Shown here: positions 29,747 to 39,122 of the stretch, piece by piece | Numbering within the stretch: the first letter of the stretch is position 1 | Layout: each line of letters starts with the position of its first letter | Assembly: GCA_030530865.1 (NCBI GenBank) | Contig: JAUMUC010000002.1 | Span: 169,119 to 233,118 of the forward strand | Reading direction: 5' to 3' | Origin: Lactobacillus sp. | GTDB lineage: Bacteria > Bacillota > Bacilli > Lactobacillales > Lactobacillaceae | Length of the DNA: 64,000 nucleotides | Translations under genes and position numbers: made by a program | Notes under the pieces: model-generated | The model's input: only the letters and a program-made list of their open reading frames with translations | Told to the model about the DNA's origin: nothing | Database searches by the model: none

Positions 29747-30460
29747 ATGGCTGAAATAATTAAAATGAGCCTAGGAGAATTCATTGGGACCTTTATTTTA
29801 ATTCTCCTAGGATGTGGTGTAAATTGTGCAATCAGTCTTAAACAATCTAAAGCAAATGGTGCAGGTTGGGTAGCAACGTCATTAGGATGGGGCTTTGCAG
29901 TAACCTTTGGGATTTATGCAAGTGCTTTCTTAGGACCTGCCCATCTAAACCCTGCAGTCACAATCGGAATGGTTGTCGCTGGTATAATCAGTCCGCGTGT
30001 TATTATCCCCTTCATTATTGCCCAAGTAGCTGGTGCAATTTTAGGAGCATTTGTAGTATGGATCAATTATCGCGATCAATTAAACGCAACACGTGAGCCA
30101 GACACTATGCTCGGTTGCTTTGCAACATCTCCCGCAATCTATCACCCAATTTTTAACGTATTTAGTGAATTTCTAGGAACATTCGTCCTACAATTCTTGT
30201 TACTAGCATTCACGCGTGGTCACTTTACTCACGGCTTAAATCCAATTGTTGTTGGTTTACTAATCATGGCTATTGGTTTAAGTTTAGGTGCAACCACTGG
30301 ATATGCTATCAACCCCGCTCGTGACTTTGGACCTCGGCTTATTTATTACCTGCTTCCAATCGAGGGCAAAGGCTCAGCAGAATGGAGTTATAGCTACGTT
30401 CCAATCGTTGGTCCCATCATGGGAGCTGTAGTAGCTTCGTTAATTTTCAAGTTACTATAG
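29747..30460 (+). CDS. glpF: Glycerol uptake facilitator
   Basis: A 237-residue aquaporin-family channel with six membrane segments. The two pore motifs are HLNPAVTIG (about residue 65) and INPARDFGPR (about residue 188). The aspartate after the second NPA motif marks it as a glycerol-conducting aquaglyceroporin. It is the last gene of the glp operon and would feed the kinase encoded by the interrupted first gene. Some lactobacillus members also pass water, dihydroxyacetone or lactic acid. Confidence 0.94.
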   Translation: MAEIIKMSLGEFIGTFILILLGCGVNCAISLKQSKANGAGWVATSLGWGFAVTFGIYASAFLGPAHLNPAVTIGMVVAGIISPRVIIPFIIAQVAGAILGAFVVWINYRDQLNATREPDTMLGCFATSPAIYHPIFNVFSEFLGTFVLQFLLLAFTRGHFTHGLNPIVVGLLIMAIGLSLGATTGYAINPARDFGPRLIYYLLPIEGKGSAEWSYSYVPIVGPIMGAVVASLIFKLL

Positions 30461-30466
30461 CCAAAA

Positions 30467-30494
30467 TAAAAAGGCACTTAATGCGCCTTTTTTT
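30467..30494. terminator. Weak bidirectional terminator
   Basis: AAAAAGGC and GCCTTTTT form a short stem flanked by A and T runs, between the convergent glpF and histidine kinase genes. Confidence 0.55.
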
Positions 30495-32022
30495 CTTGCA
30501 ATTTTTTCAAAACATTATGACTGAGTAATGGAAAAGTCAAAATAAATTGTGAACCTTGTCCAGGAACAGATTCAACGCGGATTTGACCATTGTATGAAGC
30601 CACTAACTTAGTCGCAATTGCTAAACCTAAACCATTACCACCACGTTCTCTAGTCCGTGCCTTATCAACCCGGAAGAAACGGTTAAAGATCTTTTCCTGG
30701 TCTGCTTTACTAATTCCTTCACCATAATCTTGCACAATGATGGTACAAGTTTGATGACTAGTTCCCGCTGAAATATTCACTTCTTTTCGATCGAGCGAAT
30801 ACTTAATGGCGTTATCAATCAAAATAACCAGCAACTGTTCCAAGTGACCATGGTAGATTTGGATCGTATCGTCATCTTTGAGATTTTCTAAATCCAAATT
30901 CAAGTTGAAGTCAGGATGAACCATTTGTAAATCGCTAACTACCCGCTTCACATTTTCCTTAACTTCAGTCACTTCATCAGGATAATTGACTTGCACTTGT
31001 TCAGCTCTAGTTAAATCAAGCATTTCTTGAATCAAATGTTTCATTCGACTAGCTTCTTGATTAGCAGCCGAAATCGATTCTTCTAGAACTTCTGGATCAT
31101 CCTTGCCCCAACGTTGCAACATACTCAAATGTCCTTCAATCACAGCAACAGGAGTCCGCAATTCATGCGAAACATCAGATACGAATTCCTTTTGCTGATC
31201 AATATAGCGTTGCATTCGATCCAGCATTTGATTAAAGCTAGTCGCCATCTCTTGAATTTCGTCGTTACGCTGTAAATTAGGAATTCTGACTTGACTATTA
31301 GGATCTTTGTCCACTTCTCTAGCAACAGCAGAAATCTGCTTAATTGGGCCAACAACACTATTAACAACTAGGAAAGCTACCCCAATAAAGATGAAGATGG
31401 CAATAATTGATAAAATCATCATCCAAGAAGCCAAGCGAATAATCATGTGATTATAACTAGACATTCTGTTTTTTACGACTAGATAACCAATTAGCTTATG
31501 CTTCTTTTGAGAGTAAATTTTTTCATACAAATATTGAACTTGCTTCTTACCTTCAAAGGTATCAAGCAGCTTATCATTCTTCTTAATTGCCTTAAATTTA
31601 GGCGTATCTTTACCACCCGTAAAGACAATTTCACGATCCAAATTAAAGATAGAAACTGAAATATCAGGATTAGAAATCGCTGAAATTAATTCATCATTAA
31701 AAATGGGTGAAGCAAGTTTATTGAGCTTACTTGAAGAATTCTTTTTGTTACCTTCAAGTAAAGATCTTACCCGTGGTGATAAATTTGGCACCACGTTGGC
31801 AATTGTTAATTCATCATTCAAATTGTTCAGGTTATTCGTCAAATCCGTCGCTACCCGCTTAGTAATTTTAGTTTCTTGATCCATACTTTCAGAACTTACT
31901 GCAGAATAAATAACTACGGAAAAAATCAAAAATGAGCTCGCTATTGTTAATGTAACGACGCTCATCCATTTGAAAACTATTGAGTTAAAACCTGAAAACA
32001 ACTTATGTTTTTCTTTAGTCAT
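30478..32022 (-). CDS. Sensor histidine kinase (LisK/ArlS/CsrS-like)
   Basis: A 514-residue two-component sensor. Two membrane segments (about 18-42 and 195-220) flank an extracytoplasmic region of about 150 residues. A HAMP linker, the phosphoacceptor HisKA helix (SHELRTPVAVIEGHL) and a HATPase domain with N, G1 (DYGEGI) and G2 (GGNGLGLAI) boxes follow in order. The closest recognisable group is the LisK/ArlS type linked to envelope, acid and ethanol stress in Gram-positive bacteria. The stimulus here is not known. The start overlaps the end of the regulator gene by 8 bases. Confidence 0.92.
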   Translation of the reverse strand: MTKEKHKLFSGFNSIVFKWMSVVTLTIASSFLIFSVVIYSAVSSESMDQETKITKRVATDLTNNLNNLNDELTIANVVPNLSPRVRSLLEGNKKNSSSKLNKLASPIFNDELISAISNPDISVSIFNLDREIVFTGGKDTPKFKAIKKNDKLLDTFEGKKQVQYLYEKIYSQKKHKLIGYLVVKNRMSSYNHMIIRLASWMMILSIIAIFIFIGVAFLVVNSVVGPIKQISAVAREVDKDPNSQVRIPNLQRNDEIQEMATSFNQMLDRMQRYIDQQKEFVSDVSHELRTPVAVIEGHLSMLQRWGKDDPEVLEESISAANQEASRMKHLIQEMLDLTRAEQVQVNYPDEVTEVKENVKRVVSDLQMVHPDFNLNLDLENLKDDDTIQIYHGHLEQLLVILIDNAIKYSLDRKEVNISAGTSHQTCTIIVQDYGEGISKADQEKIFNRFFRVDKARTRERGGNGLGLAIATKLVASYNGQIRVESVPGQGSQFILTFPLLSHNVLKKLQEKKAH

Positions 32023-32725
32023 TTTCTTCGTCTCTTACCATGTAACCAGTTCCGCGAACTGTCTTAATGTATGAAGGTTGGCCTGCAACGTCAATTTTGT
32101 TTCTGAGGTAACGAATGTAAACTTCAACGACATTAGTTTCAATTTTGGCATCTTCGCCCCAGATCTTGTTCAAAATTTCTTCGCGGCTGACAACGTTGTT
32201 GCGATTTTCAATCAAAATCATTAACAAGTTGTATTCACGCTTAGTAAGGTCAACAGTCTTACCATCATTTCGGTGAACAATTCTGTTTTCAGTTTCAATG
32301 GTCAAATCACGGTATTTAACTACCTTTTGGTGTAATTGTGGAGCGTTCATCTTCTTGTTTTCTAAATCTGAACGACGCAATACAGCTCTTAAACGTGCCA
32401 ATAATTCTTCAATAGCAAATGGCTTAACGATGTAGTCATCAGCACCGTGATCTAAACCTGAAACACGGTCAATGATTGAATCTCTAGCAGTCATCATAAT
32501 GATTGGAGTTGAGCTAACTTGACGAACTCTTCTAGCGATTTCCAATCCATTTAATTCTGGAAGCATTAAGTCAAGCAAAAGAACGTCAAATTTTCCAGAA
32601 AGAGCTAAATCCAAGCCTTTTCGACCGTTATTTTCAACAGTAACTTCATACTTTTCATGTTCTAATTCTAATTGCACAAATCTAGCCAGATTCTTTTCAT
32701 CTTCGATGATTAATACTTTTGACAT
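32015..32725 (-). CDS. OmpR-family response regulator (LisR/ArlR/CsrR-like)
   Basis: A 236-residue regulator. The receiver domain has acidic residues IIEDE near the start, the phosphorylation site Asp52 in LLLDLMLP, and the conserved Lys in DYIVKPF. The C-terminal winged helix of the OmpR/PhoB type includes LTKREYNLLMILIENRNNVVSREEIL and VRGTGYMV. It is the first gene of the two-gene operon and overlaps the kinase gene. A good promoter lies 36-64 bases upstream. Confidence 0.94.
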   Translation of the reverse strand: MSKVLIIEDEKNLARFVQLELEHEKYEVTVENNGRKGLDLALSGKFDVLLLDLMLPELNGLEIARRVRQVSSTPIIMMTARDSIIDRVSGLDHGADDYIVKPFAIEELLARLRAVLRRSDLENKKMNAPQLHQKVVKYRDLTIETENRIVHRNDGKTVDLTKREYNLLMILIENRNNVVSREEILNKIWGEDAKIETNVVEVYIRYLRNKIDVAGQPSYIKTVRGTGYMVRDEEND

Positions 32726-32760
32726 TTAAACGACTCTACTTTCTAGTTCTTTTCATAAAA

Positions 32761-32789
32761 AGTTTACTTTAAAATAATAATTTTGACAA
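32761..32789 (-). promoter_or_regulatory. Promoter of the two-component operon
   Basis: On the minus strand TTGTCA (32784-32789) and TAAACT (32761-32766) are separated by 17 bases, about 30 bases before the regulator's ribosome site. Confidence 0.5.
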
Positions 32790-32801
32790 GGCAAAGTACT
32801 T

Positions 32802-33335
32802 TTATTCTTGGTCATCAAATAGATCTTTTAAGGCCGCAAATGGTGATTCCTTGCTAGCTTTTTCTTGTTTATCAAAATCTGCTTCGGAAATAACTTTCCA
32901 ACCCTTACCTTCAGGAAATTCATCTTCTTCATCTGGAGCCAAAATTCTTTCAGGTATATTTAAGATAATATTATCTTCTACAGCAGTTTGTAAGTCAATT
33001 AAGTCGCCATCGATCTTTACCAAAACTTCATCATCCCCGACCATCTCAGGATCATAACTTGTTTGATAATAGTTTTCAGTAAATTTAAATTCTTGATGAA
33101 ATTCAACTGGCTTCAAGCTTCGAGTTGAAGGTACTACTAAATCTGCAGTGACCTTAAAGCTTCCAATTACAAATGGGTCATCGTAAAATAAGCTACCAGT
33201 TACTTTAACATTTTTGGCATCAGTTAGGATCTTTTTACTTCTTTCAAAAAATTCTGGTCGTAATTCAACTGGCTCAGAAATTTCTGTCAATGCTTGGTCA
33301 CTATTTCTAATTCGGTTAAAATTAATAGCTAACAT
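32802..33335 (-). CDS. YceD-family protein (DUF177)
   Basis: A 177-residue acidic protein matching YceD/DUF177, recognisable from the central pattern in which VTGSLFYDDPFVIGSFKV precedes a LVVPSTRSLKP strand. In many bacteria this gene precedes rpmF (L32) and its product is tied to 23S rRNA maturation. Here no rpmF follows: the next 76 bases hold only a promoter and then the response regulator gene. Two conserved cysteines of some homologues are missing. It lies 9 bases after tmcAL, so the two probably form the end of the long yqeG-tmcAL operon. Confidence 0.85.
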   Translation of the reverse strand: MLAINFNRIRNSDQALTEISEPVELRPEFFERSKKILTDAKNVKVTGSLFYDDPFVIGSFKVTADLVVPSTRSLKPVEFHQEFKFTENYYQTSYDPEMVGDDEVLVKIDGDLIDLQTAVEDNIILNIPERILAPDEEDEFPEGKGWKVISEADFDKQEKASKESPFAALKDLFDDQE

Positions 33336-33344
33336 TTTTGCTCC

Positions 33345-34493
33345 TTATAATTGATTTGCATGTCGGCCGAAATTTTGATCAACCGCCATTATTTGTTCAA
33401 ACAAACGGTCCACTTTGACGTTCAAACTTAAAGAACCGTCCTTACTATTCTTTTGATCAACCTTACTAATCAATGGGATCTTACTAGTCTTACGCAAAGA
33501 CTTTAAATATTTACGTCCAACTTTTGAAGTACCTAAGATTAGTAACATTTCTTGATCAAAGCTCTTAAACATGTCATCAGTTGTGACATTTAAAAGTGTA
33601 AATAATGCCAATCTTCTCAACCGTGAATAAGTGTAACGCTTTGACTTTACTCGGCGTAAGAATTCAGTAAAGTTACGAGACAAATGAATTTCAGCTTTGA
33701 ATTTGTATTCTAAACCTTCACTCATTTGATATATCTGTCTTAACTCAGCTAAGCTGGCAGATTCGATGCGATATTTTAAGAATGGGAAAAGCAAATTCCA
33801 ATTTGGATAAAGCTTTTGTTCACTTAACCAAGCGGCTTCTTGAGCGGGAAGCCAATCAGCTAAGTTAACAGCTTCTCCTTGCAACAATTGATTGCGAATG
33901 GCACTAGCACTTTGAACGGCATTCGTTAATGCTAAGGGACTATCATGTTTAGCTCCAATTCGGCCAATTGGAATCATTTTCATCGGTGATAACAACTGAT
34001 AATTGGCCACAGCATAAGCTAAACCCAAGATGCCGTTTGGTTGACTTACTTCAAAGCCAACTTCACGAGCCACCATTTGATTGTATTGGGTTGAAAAAGT
34101 TTGCGTATAATCTTCAAATAAATCAGGTCTTTGCGGTAATTCAGCAATTTTTTCACCTAAAAATTCAAAATCAAGATTCTCATCTTCAACACCAAAAACG
34201 AGGCGGTCAACTCCAACTTTTTCTAAAGCGAAAACTGAACCTAAGGCAAATTTATCAGCAGCTTGCAAAGTGGTTGAAAAAGGCATTTCTAAGACTAAAT
34301 CTGCCCCTTCTGCAATCGCTGTTTTTGCTCTTTGCCATTTTTCCATAATTGCCATTTCACCACGTTGAACATAATTTCCACTCATGATGACAACAACTGG
34401 ATCTTTGCCAGCAATTAAGCGAGCTTTATTTAATAAATATTCGTGACCACTGTGTAACGGATTAAACTCCGCAATAATCCCAACTGCTCCCAT
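33345..34493 (-). CDS. tmcAL: tRNA(Met) cytidine acetate ligase
   Basis: A 382-residue nucleotidyltransferase-like enzyme (formerly YlbM) that uses ATP and acetate to make N4-acetylcytidine at the wobble base of elongator tRNA-Met. The N-terminal motif [17 protein letters not shown] carries the HxGH-type nucleotide site, and [14 protein letters not shown] is typical of the family. Length is normal. It begins 2 bases after the rsfS stop codon and lies in the conserved nadD-yqeK-rsfS-tmcAL order. The SAM-dependent methyltransferase gene often found between rsfS and tmcAL is absent. Confidence 0.93.
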   Translation of the reverse strand: MGAVGIIAEFNPLHSGHEYLLNKARLIAGKDPVVVIMSGNYVQRGEMAIMEKWQRAKTAIAEGADLVLEMPFSTTLQAADKFALGSVFALEKVGVDRLVFGVEDENLDFEFLGEKIAELPQRPDLFEDYTQTFSTQYNQMVAREVGFEVSQPNGILGLAYAVANYQLLSPMKMIPIGRIGAKHDSPLALTNAVQSASAIRNQLLQGEAVNLADWLPAQEAAWLSEQKLYPNWNLLFPFLKYRIESASLAELRQIYQMSEGLEYKFKAEIHLSRNFTEFLRRVKSKRYTYSRLRRLALFTLLNVTTDDMFKSFDQEMLLILGTSKVGRKYLKSLRKTSKIPLISKVDQKNSKDGSLSLNVKVDRLFEQIMAVDQNFGRHANQL

Positions 34494-34495
34494 GC

Positions 34496-34831
34496 TTAAT
34501 CCTCAAATCTGATTTCTTCACCTTCAGACCAAAGTTTTTCAAGGTTGTAAAAGGCACGAGCTTCATTAGTGAAAATGTTTACCACCACATCACCCGCATC
34601 AATCAAAAGCCAATCTGAATCTCTAGTACCTTCGATCCGGTAATGAATGTCGTTTTCTTGGCAAGCATCAATCACTGAATTTGCAATGGCATGCAATTGA
34701 CGATTACTACCAGCAGTAGTAATCACGTAGTAATCGGCTAAGATGCTGATACCTTGCATGTTATAAGCCACAGTATCTTCACCATGGCGGTCACTAATAG
34801 CTTCAGCAATAATTTCAAGTTGTTTATTCAA
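34496..34831 (-). CDS. rsfS: Ribosomal silencing factor RsfS
   Basis: A 111-residue protein that binds L14 on the free 50S subunit and blocks subunit joining when nutrients are scarce. The family pattern is clear in [32 protein letters not shown], in [20 protein letters not shown] and in [10 protein letters not shown]. Length is typical. It lies 3 bases after yqeK, within the operon that also includes nadD and tmcAL. Confidence 0.95.
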   Translation of the reverse strand: MNKQLEIIAEAISDRHGEDTVAYNMQGISILADYYVITTAGSNRQLHAIANSVIDACQENDIHYRIEGTRDSDWLLIDAGDVVVNIFTNEARAFYNLEKLWSEGEEIRFED

Positions 34832-34834
34832 ATT

Positions 34835-35437
34835 TTATATCTCCCTCTTATTTGCTACATATGAGTTATACGCTTCAAACATTTTTGGATAAATTGCTTG
34901 GCGTTTTTGGACTAAAAATTGGATCGTATGAGCAATTTCATAGCACATACCTTCCTTTAAATCAGCAAAGGCAACTTTTCTCGCTTCATCAACTGCTGGA
35001 AAATCACGATTAGGCTCAATAAAATCAGCCACAAAGACAATTTGATCTAAAGTTGTCATACTGCGATCCCCAACGGTATGTTTACGAATTGCGGTTAAAA
35101 TTTCCGGATCCTTAATTCCAAGATCTTCTTCCACAAAGCTAGCACCGACAATGCCATGCCAAACTGGAGGATACAAGATCAAATCTGGATCATAATTTTC
35201 TTTAAGAATCTTTTCTCGAAATTTTTCTTCAGGAAATTCCTTGGCATAATCATGCAAAAAGCCAGTTAAAGCAGCTTTGTTTGGATCATAATCATTCAGT
35301 TCAGCTAATTTTCTAGCTGTCTGACTAACTCCGATTGAGTGTTTAAACCGCTTTTCACTCATTACACTTTGTACTTTATTAAATAATTCACTACTAGATA
35401 AATCACAATATGTATCAGTGAATTCAAGCTTAGTCAC
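34835..35437 (-). CDS. yqeK: HD-domain bis(5'-nucleosyl)-tetraphosphatase YqeK
   Basis: A 200-residue HD-family hydrolase that splits diadenosine tetraphosphate to ADP. Metal-binding residues are visible in KRFKHSIGVSQTA, the HD pair in GFLHDYAKEF, and HGIVGASF. The GTG at 35437 is the likely start: it overlaps the nadD stop codon (GTGACTAA) and has AAGGGG 7 bases upstream. A TTG 21 bases earlier lacks a ribosome site. It sits between nadD and rsfS as in B. subtilis. Confidence 0.92.
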   Translation of the reverse strand: MTKLEFTDTYCDLSSSELFNKVQSVMSEKRFKHSIGVSQTARKLAELNDYDPNKAALTGFLHDYAKEFPEEKFREKILKENYDPDLILYPPVWHGIVGASFVEEDLGIKDPEILTAIRKHTVGDRSMTTLDQIVFVADFIEPNRDFPAVDEARKVAFADLKEGMCYEIAHTIQFLVQKRQAIYPKMFEAYNSYVANKREI

Positions 35438-36053
35438 GATAAAGCCCCTTTTCTTCAATATATCTTAAAACCGCATCCGGTACTAAATAACGAACTGACA
35501 TACCTAATTTAACTGCTTGTCTGATCTTCGTTGAAGAAAGTGAAATATCGGGTGCATCAACCCAAATCATTGGAAACTCAGGTTTTTGTTCATAGCCAGG
35601 ACGTCTAATCCCCACTAATTGACATAGCTTAGCAATTTCTTCAGGTTCCTTCCACTTGTGAAAACTATTTACTTGATCACTTCCCATAATCAAATAGTAA
35701 GTATTTTGTGGAGCCTTTTCTTTCAGGTAACGCAAAGTATCAATCGTGTAAGAAACACCACCACGATATAATTCCAATAACTTAACTTTCAAAAAAGGAT
35801 TGTCCTTCACTGCCAAATCAAGCATCTTAGCTCGATCTTCAGCAGAAGTTAACGGTGCTTCTTTATGAGGAGGAATGTTATCAGGAATAAACCAAACTTC
35901 ATCTAAACGCATCTTAGTACGCACTTGTTCGGCAGCCACTAAGTGAGCTAAATGGACAGGATTAAAAGTCCCACCCATAATGCCAATTTGACGGCCTTTC
36001 TTTTGACTTTCAATTTCTGGTTTAAACATGACTTTTGTTACTGCTTGTTGCAT
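35430..36053 (-). CDS. nadD: Nicotinate-nucleotide adenylyltransferase
   Basis: Makes deamido-NAD from nicotinate mononucleotide and ATP. The 207-residue protein has GIMGGTFNPVHLAHL, the HxGH-like nucleotide site of the family, and the closing ISLSSTKIRQAVK motif. About 20 extra residues precede the conserved start, and an internal ATG at codon 9 is possible. It lies 10 bases after yqeH. The small RNA-binding gene yhbY, often found between yqeH and nadD, is missing. Confidence 0.95.
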   Translation of the reverse strand: MQQAVTKVMFKPEIESQKKGRQIGIMGGTFNPVHLAHLVAAEQVRTKMRLDEVWFIPDNIPPHKEAPLTSAEDRAKMLDLAVKDNPFLKVKLLELYRGGVSYTIDTLRYLKEKAPQNTYYLIMGSDQVNSFHKWKEPEEIAKLCQLVGIRRPGYEQKPEFPMIWVDAPDISLSSTKIRQAVKLGMSVRYLVPDAVLRYIEEKGLYRD

Positions 36054-36063
36054 TTTGATTCCT

Positions 36064-37173
36064 CTAAATTAAAGCACGACGGATTCCCAATCCGATTTTT
36101 CCTGGAGTATATGTCTTAACGACACAGCCAGCTGGAACGGTAATAAAACCGATTCCCCCAAATAATAAGTCACTTTTTTCAGTAACCTTAAATTCTTGCC
36201 CCTCTAATTTTCCAAGTCCCATTGGTTCATTTGGAGGTGTCAACAATTCACCTGAGTGTTTTTCATAAAATTCATCTGCACCAGCCGTCTTAGTTCGATG
36301 ACGGTATAGTGAACGTGATGCATAAATCGTAAAGCTAGTTGAAGGACCCTTAAGATAATCGATACGTCCCAAGCCACCCAAGAAAATAGTATTTCCTGGC
36401 AACAATTGATAAGTTGCTGGTTTCAATGGCTTCTTAGGTGCAATTAGATCAAGATCTTTCATGTCCAATTTAGTAGCCAATTGATTTTTAGTCAAAATAC
36501 CTGGAGTATCAACTAAAAAGTGGCCATTATCTAGTGGAATTTCAATCTTATCTAAGGTTGTACCTGGGAAGCGACTAGTCGTAATCAAGTTTTGAATATC
36601 ACCCATCATATCGATCACGGCATTAATCAAAGTTGATTTACCAACATTAGTTGTTCCGACCACGTAAATATCTTGGTCTTTACTATGAGCATTTAAATAT
36701 TCAATTAACTCTTCAAGATGGTATTTCTTTTGAGCTGATACTAAGAAAATTTTGCTAGGACGAAGGCCCATGCGATTTGCTTCTTGACGCATCCAATCCT
36801 TGACTTTACTTTCTTTAGTATTCAATGGAAAAAGATCGATCTTATTGCCGACTAAAATTAATTCATTATCACCAATAAAGCGATCAAGCGAAGTCAATAA
36901 TGAGTTGCTAAAGTCGAATAAATCCACCACGTTAACGATTAAAGCTTTCTTTTCACCAATTGTATTCAAGAGAGCTAAAAAGTCATCGTTATTTTGTTCA
37001 ACCGGCATAATCTCATTATAGTGACGCAATCTAAAGCAACGTTTGCAATAAACTTCATCACTTTCTCCTGCTTTAGCCTTATCTAAAGCACTTTTTGGCA
37101 AGTAACCTGAGTGCATTTCATCTTCAGATTGTAAGACAGCCCCACAACCGATACAAATTAATTCATTATCCAT
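36064..37173 (-). CDS. yqeH: Ribosome biogenesis GTPase YqeH
   Basis: A 369-residue circularly permuted GTPase needed for 30S assembly. An N-terminal zinc finger has paired cysteines (CIGCGA and CKRC). The permuted G motifs follow in the order G4 (VGNKIDLF), G1 (GTTNVGKSTLIN), G3 (DTPG), and the C-terminal domain ends in an RNA-binding-like region. It overlaps yqeG by 8 bases and heads the conserved cluster with nadD, yqeK and rsfS. Confidence 0.95.
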   Translation of the reverse strand: MDNELICIGCGAVLQSEDEMHSGYLPKSALDKAKAGESDEVYCKRCFRLRHYNEIMPVEQNNDDFLALLNTIGEKKALIVNVVDLFDFSNSLLTSLDRFIGDNELILVGNKIDLFPLNTKESKVKDWMRQEANRMGLRPSKIFLVSAQKKYHLEELIEYLNAHSKDQDIYVVGTTNVGKSTLINAVIDMMGDIQNLITTSRFPGTTLDKIEIPLDNGHFLVDTPGILTKNQLATKLDMKDLDLIAPKKPLKPATYQLLPGNTIFLGGLGRIDYLKGPSTSFTIYASRSLYRHRTKTAGADEFYEKHSGELLTPPNEPMGLGKLEGQEFKVTEKSDLLFGGIGFITVPAGCVVKTYTPGKIGLGIRRALI

Positions 37174-37690
37174 GAATGAGCTCCTTCGTGAAAATTACCG
37201 GTCTCTTAATCGCCAAAACTCCAAAAACAATCTTTTCAAGGAAACGATTAATCCTAGTATTCCACTTATCTGTATTAACTAAAGGTTGAACTAAGACTGA
37301 ATTTACACCAGCGGTATTTCCAGCGATAATATCAGTCATCAATTGATCCCCAACTAGCATTACTTGGTCTTTATCAAGCCCCATTTTAGTCAATTGCTCT
37401 TTAAGAACAAATGGAAAAGGTTTACGAGCTCTAGCCACAAATTCAATGCCATATGGGTTCAAGACTTTACCAACACGTTCATCATTGTTGTTAGATAAAA
37501 CCATCAACTTGATGCCATTGGCAGCTAATTTTTCATGCAAATCAGCCATTTCTTGAGCGGTTTCAAATTTATTCCAAGCTAATAAAGTGTTATCTAAATC
37601 TGAAAAAACGACTTTAATACCCATATTATTTAAAACTTTGGGATCTAAATGATAGATCGTATCAATTGTATAACGCGGTCTAAAAAACAT
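37166..37690 (-). CDS. yqeG: YqeG-family HAD phosphatase
   Basis: A 174-residue HAD superfamily IIIA phosphatase. The nucleophile motif reads FSDLDNTLL, the second motif VLSNNND, and the acidic motif VGDQLMTDI. Its physiological substrate is not established. It is the first gene of the cluster running through yqeH, nadD, yqeK, rsfS, tmcAL and the YceD gene, all on one strand with overlaps or very small gaps, so transcription of the whole set probably starts in the 100 bases upstream. Confidence 0.92.
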   Translation of the reverse strand: MFFRPRYTIDTIYHLDPKVLNNMGIKVVFSDLDNTLLAWNKFETAQEMADLHEKLAANGIKLMVLSNNNDERVGKVLNPYGIEFVARARKPFPFVLKEQLTKMGLDKDQVMLVGDQLMTDIIAGNTAGVNSVLVQPLVNTDKWNTRINRFLEKIVFGVLAIKRPVIFTKELIHG

Positions 37691-37751
37691 AGTTTCTTCC
37701 TTCCAAAAATGCAGATAAATACACTATATAGTATATCAAAAAATCGTATAT

Positions 37752-37785
37752 AAAAAAGCCTGGAGCAATGTCCAGACCTGTTTAT
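37752..37785 (-). terminator. Terminator of infC-rpmI-rplT
   Basis: On the minus strand GTCTGGA and TCCAGGC pair and are followed by T6, just after the rplT stop codon. Confidence 0.75.
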
Positions 37786-37787
37786 TT

Positions 37788-38144
37788 TTAGTTCAATGCC
37801 TTCTTAGCAGTTTCAGCTAATTTAGCAAAAGTTTCTGAGTCGTTGTAAGCGATATCTGCAAGCATCTTACGGTTCATGTCAACACCAGCTAACTTCAAGC
37901 CGTGCATTAACTTGCTGTATGATAAACCATTTTGACGAGCAGCAGCGTTGATACGAGCAATCCATAACTTTCTGAATTCGCTCTTACGCTTCTTCCGGTC
38001 ACGGAATGCATACTTGTATGATACAAATAATTGAGTGCTTGCTGCTTTAAATTGCAAGTGCTTAGCACCGCGGTAACCCTTAGCAAGCTTTAAAATCTTC
38101 TTACGACGTGCGCGTGTTACAGTTCCACCTTTAACTCTTGGCAT
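37788..38144 (-). CDS. rplT: 50S ribosomal protein L20
   Basis: A 118-residue large-subunit protein essential for early 50S assembly. Its N-terminal basic tail [18 protein letters not shown] and the C-terminal globular part with [21 protein letters not shown] are characteristic. L20 is also the known repressor of this operon in Firmicutes, acting on the leader upstream of infC. It is last of infC-rpmI-rplT. Confidence 0.98.
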   Translation of the reverse strand: MPRVKGGTVTRARRKKILKLAKGYRGAKHLQFKAASTQLFVSYKYAFRDRKKRKSEFRKLWIARINAAARQNGLSYSKLMHGLKLAGVDMNRKMLADIAYNDSETFAKLAETAKKALN

Positions 38145-38179
38145 GTTAAATTCCTCCTATTATCCTTATATACTTAAAA

Positions 38180-38380
38180 TTAACGCATTTGGGATAGCAT
38201 TTGTTTAATACGCTTCAAGTCACTGCGTGAAACCATAGCAGCCTTTCTCAAATGACGACGTTGCTTCTTAGTCTTACCGTGGAAACGGTGACCAGTAAAT
38301 GCGTGATGACGCTTTAAGCCACCATTACCAGTTCTCTTAAAACGCTTTGCAGATGCGCGGTGGGTTTTCATCTTTGGCAT
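38180..38380 (-). CDS. rpmI: 50S ribosomal protein L35
   Basis: A 66-residue very basic ribosomal protein. [18 protein letters not shown] at the start and [18 protein letters not shown] near the end are diagnostic. It lies between infC and rplT in the standard order, 35 bases before rplT, with its own ribosome site. Confidence 0.97.
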   Translation of the reverse strand: MPKMKTHRASAKRFKRTGNGGLKRHHAFTGHRFHGKTKKQRRHLRKAAMVSRSDLKRIKQMLSQMR

Positions 38381-38406
38381 TGTTTTCTTCCTCCAGTTAA
38401 ATAAAA

Positions 38407-38931
38407 CTATTTTTTATCTTTATCACTCTTAGGATCAAGCATTAGGAACATTGAACGGCCTTCCATTTTTGGCTTGCTAGTAACAGTTGAAATATCAGCA
38501 GTAGCTTCAGCCATCTTTTCAAGCACTTGTTGTCCTAATTCTTTGTGAGTGATAGCCCGACCTCTAAATCTAATTGAGACACGAACCTTAGCACCCTTAG
38601 TAAGGAAGCGTTGAACGTGCTTCAACTTAGTTTCGAAGTCATTTCCTTCGATAGTTGGACTTAAGCGAATTTCCTTAACAGCAATTGTCTTAGAATTCTT
38701 GCGAGATTCTTTGAGTTTCTTTTGTTGTTCAAAACGGTACTTTCCGTAGTCCATGATTCGAGCTACAGGTGGCTTGGCATTGGGTGAGATCAAGACTAAG
38801 TCTAAATCTGCACGACCAGCAGCTAGAAGTGCTTCTTGCTTGCTAACAACACCAACTTGTTGACCTTCTTCATCGATCAAACGAACTTCTCTAGCTCTGA
38901 TTTGATCATTTAAGATTAAACTCCTAACTAT
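38407..38931 (-). CDS. infC: Translation initiation factor IF-3, probable ATA start
   Basis: IF-3 keeps 30S subunits free and checks start-codon choice. The frame upstream of the first obvious start reads [17 protein letters not shown], which is the conserved IF-3 N-terminus, so the gene begins earlier than any ATG. The codon 9 bases after GGAGG is ATA at 38931, giving 174 residues. Rare start codons are a known device by which IF-3 limits its own synthesis. The N-domain, linker and C-domain ([11 protein letters not shown] region) are complete. An ATC at 38916 is the alternative. Confidence 0.93.
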   Translation of the reverse strand: MVRSLILNDQIRAREVRLIDEEGQQVGVVSKQEALLAAGRADLDLVLISPNAKPPVARIMDYGKYRFEQQKKLKESRKNSKTIAVKEIRLSPTIEGNDFETKLKHVQRFLTKGAKVRVSIRFRGRAITHKELGQQVLEKMAEATADISTVTSKPKMEGRSMFLMLDPKSDKDKK

Positions 38932-38941
38932 GACTTTTCAC

Positions 38942-39075
38942 CTCCGAGTAAACTTTGAGGACAAGAAAAGAGCGGGTAAATTAACCCGCTCTTAATCAAC
39001 AGAAATTATCGATCAGCCTAGAGGTTCAAGTAACTTAGGCGAGAAGCGGGTAGCCTCTTCTTGTTCTCAACTATT
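38942..39075 (-). promoter_or_regulatory. L20 leader of the infC operon
   Basis: The 5' region of infC on the minus strand has a long-range pairing domain (GAACAAGAAGAGGCTACCCG onward) and then a strong hairpin (AAGAGCGGGT/ACCCGCTCTT) followed by a T-rich run, about 40 bases before the start codon. This is the layout of the Firmicute L20 leader, where L20 binding favours termination. Ends are approximate. Confidence 0.75.
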
Positions 39076-39122
39076 GCATATTATACAGACTTTACTTTCT
39101 AGCGTCAACAATAAACGATGAT

